From Beroe ovata (taxonomy: Eukaryota; Ctenophora; Nuda; Beroida; Beroidae), in assembly GCA_946803715.1 (NCBI GenBank), contig CAMPET010000002.1:918161-982160 (forward strand): 64,000 nucleotides of DNA. Reading direction: 5' to 3'. Position 1 is the stretch's first letter. Every line of letters begins with the position of its first letter. The notes below the pieces were generated by a model, which had not been told where the DNA came from, ran no database searches, and saw nothing but the letters and a program-made list of their open reading frames with translations. A program made the position numbers and the translations under genes. Positions 1-9,870 of the stretch are shown one piece after another.

Positions 1-690
1 TCCGCGCGCACACTTTCATTAAAAATGCATGTGCAACTCCTACGTCGCGTACTCGTAGCAACGCTTATTCCTCCTATATCGCATAGTCGTTTTTCAGATA
101 CCCTTTTCCCAATTTTGAACGCCGATTACAAAAATCTAAGACCTAAATCAAAAATCCGAAATGATGTTCGACAGCGAAAAAAATACCAGAGTTTCAACTC
201 CATTTGGTCGAGTTATCTGTGTACAGCGGATTAGCGGAACCACTTTCACAGAAGTGCCTTATTCCTTTATATTATAGATAGAATAGAACACTCGTCAAGT
301 GGGCGTGCTGCACTGAATATCAGAAAGAATCAAAAAAATGTGCTAAATTGAATGAGCGACAAAATTGAAACGTTTCAAAACAATGAAACAACGAAATGAG
401 GACGTGTCCGTACGCGCGCATTCCTGCTACACCGTATATTTCATTCTTGCATCCTTTCCCAAAACTTCCGACGCGGATTACAAAACATCTAAGATCCATT
501 TCTATTCATGGAAAGATTCTTTTGAGACATCAATCTAAGACCTAAATCAAAAATATCGAATGATCGTCATAAGCGGAATCCTTTTTTTCTACCACCTTGC
601 AAAAAATCCCGGTGTTTTGACTCTACTCCATTTGGTCGAGTTATTTGTACACAAAAAACCGATTTTCTATAAGTGCCTTATTCCTTTATT
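1..690. repeat. Diverged direct repeat, no gene
   Basis: No convincing gene is seen here. Two diverged copies of one unit lie in direct order, roughly 95-285 and 450-710. Both contain the phrases 'gacctaaatcaaaaat', 'ccatttggtcgagttat' and 'agtgccttattccttta'. Part of the same unit recurs after the contig join at 2003-2060. This is probably a dispersed repeat, but copy number elsewhere cannot be judged from one window. Confidence 0.6.
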
Positions 691-783
691 TTATAGATAT
701 TATTCTGCTTATTTTACCAGTTGAGTTTCGTAGGCGTTTTTAAGAGTTCTTAACATTGAAACAGGTGTGACTCATTACTTGAT

Positions 784-896
784 GATGAGAGATAGTTGGT
801 TAATTCTCTTTTGACTCTGTTTACAAATGAAAATGCGTCTTTTTTTCTTTTTTTTGTAAACAGAGTCAAAAGAGAATTAACCAACTATCTCTCATC
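784..896. repeat. Perfect 44-bp inverted repeat (hairpin)
   Basis: The left arm 784-827 and right arm 853-896 are exact reverse complements over 44 bp, separated by a 25-nt T-rich loop. The hairpin sits inside a 172-bp segment (785-956) that is absent from the equivalent position (about 2115-2130) of the second copy of this region. The segment is bounded by the direct repeat cattacttgatg at 773-784 and 945-956. This looks like a small foldback mobile element that is polymorphic between haplotypes. Transcription as a hairpin RNA is possible but not shown. Confidence 0.8.
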
Positions 897-1532
897 GTAA
901 CTAATGCGACTCTTATTCAATCGTCCAATCCATGAACTATGTAACATTACTTGATGCTTCTGATAAAACATTACACCAAGTTTCGGTGGTATAGGTATGT
1001 CATTATTTTAGACATATACTTGGATTCAGTGTATTATTCCATAATTTTAGTGCCTATGGTAACTTATTAATGGTCTTAAACCAGGAAGATATGATTATGC
1101 ATATTGCATGAAAACCCAGTGGATTAATTTTTTGTTTGATTGAAATATTACAAGAGATCAACGCTTCGTTTCATTGCTTCAGTAAGATGTTTTTATAACA
1201 CTACTCGTCCAATTTCTCATCAAAATTACCAAGAGATCCCCCTTCACACCACAGTACCACACACCAAATTTTTAATTTGTTTTGTAATTGTCCTAATTTT
1301 GCATCCTTTAGTTTTTATTAATGGGGGTAGTGTGGAATCATATGCTCAATGTTTTGTTACTCTCAATTTAATATTTACACTGCAATATTTGATCACATGG
1401 ATCACTATTTTGTTGTGCATTCAATCAAAGTGAATGAATATATATGGCATATGAAATTTGAATAATTTGACAATTTGTCGAATAACACAACATTGCTGTA
1501 TTTATATTTTAGCTTTACCTGCCATTCAATTC

Positions 1533-2001
1533 ATGCTTCACTTCCAATCAAATGTTGAATTCTTTAATCCGCACAGCATGAGAGTATGGCCACGGATTAC
1601 GGAATTTTTGAAGAAAAATATGATTCAAATGAGCAAAAATAATCTAACTGACACAGTAGTTAATTGGAAAAGTGCTGAAGTTTTTTGCCCAAAACAGTTT
1701 CATAGACACATCTTTGGAAAGGGCGGTTTCATCAGAAAGCAAATCGAATGTGCTTCTGGAACGACAATTCATCCCCCTAAATGTGGTAGTCAGGGCAACA
1801 ATACAATCACAGTCAAGTACCAGGATGTAAAGTCTTTAGGTACACTGAGAGAACAATTAGATCAAGCAACAGATACCGCTAAGAAGCGGATGAGCCCAAC
1901 TCATTTCATTGCAATTCCTGTGAGCTCTCCTCGGATAACTGAAAATATCAGGAAATTCCAGCATCTTTGCAAAGACTTGATTCATCCTCATAGGACACAG
2001 T
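1533..2001 (+). CDS. ASCC1: ASCC1-like, 5' partial second copy cut by contig join
   Basis: This partial copy matches the N-terminal half of the complete gene at 2670-3677, including the KH segment with the GKGG loop. It stops at the N at 2002, inside the linker before the 2H phosphoesterase domain. The ATG used by the other copy (2670) is replaced here by TTAG-type sequence, so the first in-frame Met is at 1533. Coding identity to the second copy is very high. The upstream non-coding sequence is also repeated, with more differences and one 172-bp insertion. The arrangement is best explained as the alternative haplotype left at a contig end. A true tandem duplication with a truncated 5' copy is the alternative. 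Confidence 0.75.
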
Positions 2002-2002
2002 N
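2002..2002. other. Contig join (single N) inside duplicated block
   Basis: Sequence at about 655-2001 is repeated at 2003-3162 on the other side of this N. A real single unknown base would not be flanked by such a repeat, so the N marks a join between overlapping contigs. Confidence 0.85.
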
Positions 2003-2669
2003 GATCCAACCGACGGGTTTTCTAGTTCCTTTATATTATAGATATTATTCTGCTTATTTTACCAGGTGTGTTTCGTAGGCGTTTTTTCGAGTTCTTAACT
2101 TTGAAACAGGTGTGACTCGTTTCTTGAAGCTTCTGATAAAACATTACACCAAGTTTGGTGGTATATGTCATTATGTTAGACATATACTTGGATTCAGTGT
2201 GTTATTCCATAATTTTAGTGCCTATGGCAACTTATTAATGGTCTTAAACCAAGAAGATATGATTATGCATATTGCATGAAAACCCAGTGGATTATTTTTC
2301 TGTTTGATTGAAATATTACAAGAGATGAACGCTTTGTTTCATTGCTACAGTAAGATGTTTCTATAACACTTCTCATCCATTTTCTCATCAAAATTACCAA
2401 GAGATCCCCCTGCACACCACACACCAAGTTTTTAATTTGTGTTGCAATGGTCCTAATTTTGCATCCTTTAGTTTTTATTAATAGTGGTAGTGTGGAATCA
2501 TATGCACAAGGTTTTGTTACTCTCAATTTAATATTTACACTGCAATATTTGATCACATGGATTACTATTTTGTTGTGCATTCAATCAAAGTGAGTGAATA
2601 TATATGACATATGAAATTTGAATATATTTGACAATTTGTCAAATAACACAACATTGCTGTATCTATATT

Positions 2670-3677
2670 ATGGCTTTACCTGACATGCGATTCATGCTTC
2701 ACTTCCAATCAAAAGTTGAATCCTTAAATCCGCACAGCATGAGAGTATGGGCACGGATTACGGAATTTTTCAAGAAAAATATGAGTCAAATGAGCAAAAA
2801 TAATCTAACTGACACAGTAGTTAATTGGAAAAGTGCTGAAGTTTTTTGCCCAAAACAGTATCATAGACACATCTTTGGAAAGGGCGGTTTCATCAGAAAG
2901 CAAATCGAATGTGCTTCCGGAACGACAATTCATCCCCCTAAATGTGGTAGTCAGGGCAACAATACAATCACAGTCAAGTACCAGGATGTAAAGTCTTTAG
3001 GTACACTGAGAGAACAATTAGATCAAGCAACAGATACCGCTAAGAAGCGGATGAGCCCAACTCATTTCATTGCAATTCCTGTGAGCTCTCCTCGGATAAC
3101 TGAAAATATCAGGAAATTCCAGCATCTTTGCAAAGACTTGATTCATCCTCATAGGACACAGTTTCCTTCCAAACTTCATCTCACAATAGGAGTTATGAAG
3201 CTCTTCACTCGTGAAGAGATAGAGAAAGCAAGAGAGTGTTTGTCTCAGTTTGCTGGCAAAATCGATCCAATTGTTGGACATATTCCCCTTAACGGCACTC
3301 TTAGGAATCTAAAGGCTATGCAGGATGGTGAGGGGGTCAATGTTATATACAGTGATTTTCTGCTAGAGGATGGGTCAGATAGAGTGCAGACACTTGCTGA
3401 TGAGTGTCTAAGACATTTTGTTGAATCAGGTTTGATGGAATACCAGTACAATCGAACTAGTGTTAAAATTCATTGTACTCTCATCAATACCAAGTGGAAT
3501 AGGAAAGGGCCCAGGAAGATAGATGCTAAGCAAATTCTATCAGATGAATTTGAATTAACTGATTTTGGTGATTGTGTCCTCACTCAGATTGATTTGTTTG
3601 AAATGAGGCGAGATGAATCTTTCAATGCAGAAAATAATCAAAGATATAAAACCGGTTCTCATATCCCAATTTCATGA
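2670..3677 (+). CDS. ASCC1: ASCC1-like protein: KH domain plus 2H phosphoesterase-like domain
   Basis: This is a 335-residue single-exon reading frame. A KH RNA-binding segment (roughly residues 55-120) carries the GXXG loop as GKGG. An AKAP7/2H-phosphoesterase-type domain follows. Its two H-x-[ST] motifs are visible as HLTI (about residue 170) and HCTLIN (about residue 270). This order is diagnostic of ASCC1, a subunit of the activating signal cointegrator complex, which acts in transcription coactivation and in alkylation-damage repair with ASCC3/ALKBH3. The ATG at 2670 is the first in-frame Met. The N-terminal ~45 residues do not resemble known ASCC1, so an upstream coding exon is possible. 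The only near-copy in the window is the haplotypic fragment at 1533-2001. Confidence 0.88.
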   Translation: MALPDMRFMLHFQSKVESLNPHSMRVWARITEFFKKNMSQMSKNNLTDTVVNWKSAEVFCPKQYHRHIFGKGGFIRKQIECASGTTIHPPKCGSQGNNTITVKYQDVKSLGTLREQLDQATDTAKKRMSPTHFIAIPVSSPRITENIRKFQHLCKDLIHPHRTQFPSKLHLTIGVMKLFTREEIEKARECLSQFAGKIDPIVGHIPLNGTLRNLKAMQDGEGVNVIYSDFLLEDGSDRVQTLADECLRHFVESGLMEYQYNRTSVKIHCTLINTKWNRKGPRKIDAKQILSDEFELTDFGDCVLTQIDLFEMRRDESFNAENNQRYKTGSHIPIS

Positions 3678-3871
3678 TAAGTACATATGTGATCTTTTGC
3701 TATATTTGAATTTCATTCTGCTGTGAAATAATTCTTACCATTTAAATATGTTTTCTAATAGCAGTGTGAAAAGGTCTTGTATTTCAATGGGGAAATGATT
3801 ATAAGAGATTTCATATTATTAATTTTCATATTTTTCTATCTTCACCAATCAAATTTTCCAACAGCCATGCG

Positions 3872-4875
3872 ATGGTTCAAGTGGACAGCTCCCCTGAGGA
3901 AAATTCTACAAAAACTTTCCTCCAAAAACTCACTACACAATTTGCATCATTACCATCCCCCAGTCATATGCCGAAACCAGCTGCGATGAGGAAACGCTTC
4001 AAACTGCTGAGAAGACATTTTATGAAAAAGCACAAAAGAGACAAGTCAGACAGTGATGATTCTGAATCTTCTAGTGATGATTCTGATTCCTCTTGCGACG
4101 ATTCAGAATCCTCTAGCGACAATTTAGAATCCTCAGTTGATAGTAGCAAGACGATCAGCACTGCTTCCTCAGAGAATGGGTTGGATTCTGAAGATGATGA
4201 AATCGAAGGTGAAGAAAGAGAGGGTGAATGTGATGGGAGTAGAACTAGCAGCATCGTATCCGCCCACACGATTAATTCCGACTCTGACTCAGATACGTAT
4301 CCTACCCCTCACCCCAGAACTCTGACAATAAAGTTACGGACATACAGCATTTACAGTCACTTGAGGAGCAAGCGCCATAAGTTGGGAGCGCCGATAATAT
4401 CTAAGTCAATAGATCCTGATGCGGGTAGTGAAGCAGATCCTCAAAAACAGTGAGTTTTTGATTTATATGAACTCAAAGATTTCTCTATCATCCCATTCCT
4501 AATGAACTGGATTCAATGCTTGGTTTCATATTTTTGATTGCTAACACCGCCCAGAAACGATTTTGATGAGCCGAATTACGATATCAATTTCCTTGGGTCC
4601 GAATATTTCTGGGAAAATCGTTTTAGAGACACATCTCTACTGATTTACGGGGAGTGGAAAGCCTGCTTAGGAGGTTGGTTGAAATAGTTAATATAAGCAT
4701 TATATGATTGCATAATTATGCATGATGCATATCATCATTTGATCATAATTGGGTTTATCATATGATAACATATTTAAATGTGAACTATGATTTGTGAACT
4801 CAATCATGCTTTTCAGAGCAAATACAGGCTGATATGAACTATCAATTGGATCAGAACGATTGCCGGCAGATGTAG
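3872..4875 (+). CDS. Ser/Asp-rich protein of unknown function, three exons
   Basis: I do not recognise the family. The proposed exons are 3872-4449, 4555-4673 and 4817-4875. The donors (GTGAGT, GTTGGT) and acceptors (cgcccag, cttttcag) are in phase, giving 251 residues. The first exon reads on to a stop only 4 nt past the GTGAGT donor, so the unspliced form would be 193 residues. The N-terminal part has a basic segment (RKRFKLLRRHFMKKHKR) followed by about 50 residues of SD/SE repeats typical of CK2-phosphorylated nuclear proteins. The C-terminal exons are not low complexity and contain FLGSEYFWENRF. The start is uncertain: an out-of-frame ATG lies 5 nt upstream, and 'ccaacag' just before it could be an acceptor for an upstream exon. 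Confidence 0.6.
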
Positions 4876-7477
4876 AGTCGTCAAACTAGGTAAAATTTAG
4901 GTCCACAGATGGGTCATATTTGAATCAAACTGAATGCTAAGGATCAGTAATGTGAAGGTTAATGTATCAATGGGCCTTAAAATTGATCATGTGTATAAAA
5001 TGTAGATGATCATTGATCATTGATCGTTGATCAATCTTTTTGCAATTTTGTCCACTTGAGGCATAGATTTCGCACTGAATTACCTTCCCACCCATCATAG
5101 CTTAGCCTAGCTATGCCCGATAGCCAGATCACATGACAATATTATGACATTTATTGTAGTATCCTGTGCTAATCACTGTATAGTATCCTGTGCTAATCAC
5201 TGTATAGTTTATACTTATCACCTTATCATTAATCACTCTTTATAAGTAACAACCACACACCACAGAACTGTTTATATGAAACTTAATTGCATGCCAAAAT
5301 AGAAAAGAAACTATGAACCTGATTCCCTTTGTATTGATTCCAACTTATTTGTTAAGATATATGTTTCTTTTCAACTATTTTTGTATCAAACACATCCAGC
5401 ATTTGCCTTTTCTCAGTTTTTCTGTTGAATCCCTGCCCTTCACACGTACCACAGGAAAATCTCCTACTTGAATTTTTGAGTTATTATTCTCAAACAATGG
5501 CACATTATCCTGAATCCGCATAATATTAGTAGTGTGGTAATGCAATCACTCCAAGGAAAGAATACAAACCGAAACATGAATAATTATCCTAACCAAATTC
5601 CAAGGTCTCAGCCCGCCGATGTAACATCTAGACCTCCTATAATAGACACTGTAATGTGTTTAGCTCATCACTCATTGCTCTTTAATAAAATATTATTCCT
5701 TGATGAAATATATACATAATATGTTATTTAACTTTCCAGGTTGTTTGGTAGCAATATTTGACATGGTTGCAATTACATATAGTTGTTGTTGATGATAATA
5801 GGTCATTGTTCATGGAATTCACGTGCATTACGAAATTTGGATTAATATAACTCCCCATCATGGTTTCGGCGAAAGGTGTGGTTTCTCGGTATTTCTTATT
5901 TTTACTTTTGAAAGTTCGCAACAAACAAAGTGAATGGGTGTGTATTGAGAAAAATAAATATGACACATATTCCATTTACAGCAACAAAATCAACATTAAA
6001 AATCAATACACAATATTGAGCACGTTCAAAACCATTGTACAGACACATTAAGAGCAGGTTTGATTAATAAAGGTGGTACTAACTTCTGGTCGAAAGGTTT
6101 TGATAGCTATTACCCCTTCATATCACTCAATCATCAAAAGATAACCACATCTCTTCAATAAAAAGGTTTATATGTTGTTACTAGATTAATTCACAAACTC
6201 CCAATTAGGAACCCACGCGTTGATCATCCTTAAAATGTGGATGCATGAATGAATCAACATAACGTCGACTTCCACGAAGTCGGGCAGTTGCGTGAACTCA
6301 CACAATAGTTCAGCATTTCCCCATAGTAATAGCAATAGAAGCTGGTATATCTAACGAACACAGGTTTGGTAGATCAGTAAATATTTGTCTCCAGACATGG
6401 TTACCAGGTTACCCTCATGGTTACCAGGTCAACCAGAATCTCCCCACTCTTGCCCTCGACTCTCTCTCCCCACACGGTATGTTAGAGAGGGGGGCAGTTT
6501 ATCAAACATTTTAATTTCTAGTCACTCTTTCCACCCCACTAAGTGGAGGAATGAAATGCCTGCCTGGTCACCAAACCAGTTCCTAGGGGGGAGCTGTGGA
6601 GCAAGATTTGGTTAAAATCTCATCCGGACCTAAACCTTAATAATTATACAGTGGAACCTACCCAACTATCTCCACAACCGACTGGGACTAAACACTGTCC
6701 TGACATATTCCCTTGTGCCCCCTCTCTCTCCCCCTCTCCCTCTCTCTCCCCCTCTCTCTCTCTTTTTGTCATTCCGAGTCTCCCGTAAATATAAACTCTG
6801 CTGCTTCTGAACCCCTCTCTGTATCGTGTCAAACATTATACTCCCCAGCTACATATACCGTGCTCCCATTGGTCCATATCCCGTTTATATTGAGCAAACG
6901 TGACAGGTAGAACTGTCAACATTTGACTGGAAAAGTGATGTTAGTAACAAAGTTCACGTTCCCCCTCCCCCCTCTTACTATCTTATGGTTGGGGCTATTA
7001 TACAAGTATATGACATATCTACCAAAGTTTAATATTTACACACCTAGATACCTATATACTTGTCGAGGCGAGGGTTTATGTGACATGTGATGTGTAAATA
7101 GTGTAAACCGCGTTCCCCCTCTCTAGCATTTGACACCGAAAACGATATCGACAAGCAGTTCCCCCGATATTGCAGGTATAATTGAATTATACCGTCGTTA
7201 ACGATCCTGATATTGCAATAATAATAGCAGGGAATTGAGAATTGTTGCAGAGTGAATGTTGCCCATCTCGTCATGAGGATATTGTGTTAACCGCCACAAC
7301 CGTTTATCATTGTGATATAATCATGGGCATTGGGCAATAGGCATGCTAAGTACAATTGAGTGGGGATCGGCAACAAAGTGAGTGCACATCTTACATATGA
7401 TATATAGTAGTCGTCTGGTCAAACAAAAAATAACAAATTTCGGGTTAAAACTGGTTTTGTCTTCGCGTTGATAATGT
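4876..7477. other. Intergenic, no supported gene
   Basis: This stretch between the convergent Ser/Asp-rich gene and the FoxQ2-like gene holds only short reading frames without homology or clean splice context. Simple features are a 24-bp tandem duplication at about 5157-5206 ('agtatcctgtgctaatcact' twice), a TGATC-rich patch at 5000-5030, a CT-rich low-complexity tract at 6718-6765, and small 'ggttaccagg' repeats around 6400-6430. Confidence 0.6.
6718..6767. repeat. CT-rich low-complexity tract
   Basis: A polypyrimidine microsatellite built of tctctcccc / ctctccct units. It causes the E/R/G-rich spurious reading frame on the minus strand. Confidence 0.85.
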
Positions 7478-9870
7478 TCAAGTTGCTTTAGGAGACAGAA
7501 ACTTTTCGAAGTATGAAAGCCATTGTCCCAAGGCTTGGGATGCTAGGAGTTGGGTTCCGAGTATATTGTTAGGGTTGCTAAGTAAAATATTGGAATTGTT
7601 GAGGAAACTCGAGTTTCCTAAGAGGTTAGAGTTGTGGAGGATGCCATTTGAGGTGAGAAGGTTGCAGGAGTTATTGAGAATGTTGCTGTTGAGAATGTTG
7701 CTCGGTAGAGTAACACCAGCGGGCAGGTGAAGGGATTTGATTGTTGCTGCCAGGTGGTCGGATGTTGGGGTTGTGAAGGATGGAGAAGTGGAAACTGCTG
7801 TTGTGGTGGGGGTTGGTAAATCAAGGAGGAAATTGGAGATGAAGTCTCGTTTGGGCGTGGACTGTAACGAGCTGAAAGGGTTCAGTGGATTAATAAGTGC
7901 TACCAATAGTTTAGAATATCACATTTCTAGGTTGATAATGCGGGAATTATAGGTGTGCAGTTATCAACAATAATCTACGATTTGGAGTGGCCATGGTTCC
8001 AGATAATTATTATTCTGATCCATATCATTTACCTGATGTTCTGGTTGAGAATAGCAGATAGCGAAGTTGTTGAGATACTTGTCGGCAATTCTTCAATAAT
8101 GGCACCCACTGTGACGAATGGAAATTTAGTTTGCAATCCATTATACCGAGCGTCATGAGAGAATAGCCCTGGTCACCATGACTACCACTTACCGTCAGAA
8201 GATAAAGTTTTTGAGTCGGTTGTAGCCGTCCGGAATTGTTTAGGAGTGGCATGAGCCAGTGATGAGAGTATCATAGCGGTATTGCTCGTGGGCGAGAGCA
8301 ACGTATTATTGCTGCTCATCTGTGGGGATGACAACCCAGTGTTGCTTTGCGATGGCAGAATACATGAGAGGGGTTTGCTTGAGATGGTCGGTACACTTTT
8401 CACGTTTTCGGGCGACCCCGGAGACCCGTTGCTAACAAAAGACTCGGAGGGAGGGGAGTTGTGTGGCGTCTTGTTGGACACCATGTTAGAGAGGTTGTAT
8501 TTGAAGAGGGCGCTGAGTAACTCATCTGTGCCGGTGTTCTGAAGTTGGATGGGAGTCGTGAATTATCTATCATATCTGGTGAACTAGGTCTGTTTCTCTA
8601 TTATCTTCTAGTGTGACATTCCTCCTCTCTCTTACCTCGTGTTTAAGAGATATGATAGGGTTCAATTGAGACAGGTCATTAACTGACAGATACTTTCGTC
8701 TTGACCGTCTAGTGAGACGTCTTCTGAAGTCTCCCTTCCTGGGAATAAGGAAATGGTTAGGCTTCTCCAAGGACACTGATTGTTTTTTCTTTTTTCTCGG
8801 GAAATTTGGTTTCTCCCTTACCTGAAATCCTCCATGTTGGCAGGGTGAATCGTCCAGTAGTTACCCTTGCCGTTCTCTGCCCTGCCCGCCTTTGCGAAAC
8901 ACCGGTTGAGAGACAGGTTATGTCTCACGCTGTTCCTCCATCCTTGGCCTTTGTTCTGAGATAAGAAACAGTCGTTAGCGTGATAAGGATATCTCATTAT
9001 CATGATCAGAGGATTTATCACTGGGTCAAGACTCTTAAAATGAACTTTCAGATCGTTCCTGACTCTTTAGTAGATGTTAGAGTCATTCGAATGATTAGAG
9101 ATAAGTTGAACTGTACCTTGAAATACGGGTATTTCTCTAGGATATACTTGTAGATATCACTCAGGACCAGCTTCTTACACGAACTCTCCAGAATCGCCAT
9201 GGCAATGATCGCCACGTACGAATGTGTCGGTTTCTGGTCAACTGCCGCCGCCGCTGCAGTTCCTGACCCGGATGACTGGTTTTCAGAGGTGTGAGGAGAT
9301 ATCCCGGTATCGAGTGATGGCATGTTCTGTCGTGATGACGTCACTCCACTGCGAGACACGACTGTGGGAGATGAGGGGTGGGAGAGAGGGGAAGAGGAGA
9401 GGAACTCATGCTGGGTGAAGGAGACTTCCGGGGGAGAGTACGGTAGAGTACCGAGCGCACTGGTCCCACTGATCAATCCTGTTGAGATGTTATCAGTTTA
9501 GATGATATAATTGTTTCAATTAATGTTGGTGAGGCGTATTATTAATAAACTTCGCCATATCACCATCCTTGCTTGGGCAAACCTGGCAACTTGGTTCCAG
9601 TCTGATCAGTGGCAGAAGATGTTGTAAAGTTGTCGGGGAGTGAGGAGTGTTGATCTGTCAACAGACCACCTGTGCGTGAAGTTGGGTGTCAAGGGGCTGT
9701 GGAGTGAATGACATCAACTCTTCATCTTATCATGACAATTGATATGAAGTCTACCTACCTTGATCAGATGTGCTAGAGACCAGCATATCGTCTGGAGAAT
9801 GCAGGTCCACGACTCCACCCTTATTCATCACGTGGGATTTGAGTAGAGACTGAATCATGAAACTAGACAT
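7478..9870 (-). CDS. FoxQ2: Forkhead transcription factor, FoxQ2-like, seven exons
   Basis: Exons on the minus strand are 9759-9870, 9583-9669, 9117-9478, 8822-8955, 8636-8738, 8193-8538 and 7478-7899. All are joined in phase by GT-AG introns and give 521 residues. The forkhead domain spans exons 3-5: [14 protein letters not shown], then [20 protein letters not shown] (recognition helix), then [16 protein letters not shown] and a basic [14 protein letters not shown] wing. The IHPAN..DF..GDFRRR signature points to FoxQ2. The N-terminus has SFMIQSLL, an EH1-type Groucho-binding motif (F-x-I-x-x-L-L), also known from FoxQ2 proteins, so it is probably a repressor. The C-terminus is Asn/Ser/Leu-rich low complexity. 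FoxQ2 in other animals patterns the anterior/apical pole. Another Fox class (L, Q1) is possible but fits less well. Confidence 0.85.

Noticed and set aside
1140-1433. 97-codon frame with hydrophobic stretches, also present near 2260-2580 and partly near 10100
   Set aside because: It lies in a non-coding repeat; the copies differ by frame-breaking changes.
5534-5719. 61-codon frame with polar N-terminus
   Set aside because: No flanking splice sites in phase and no recognisable domain; it could be an exon but cannot be supported.
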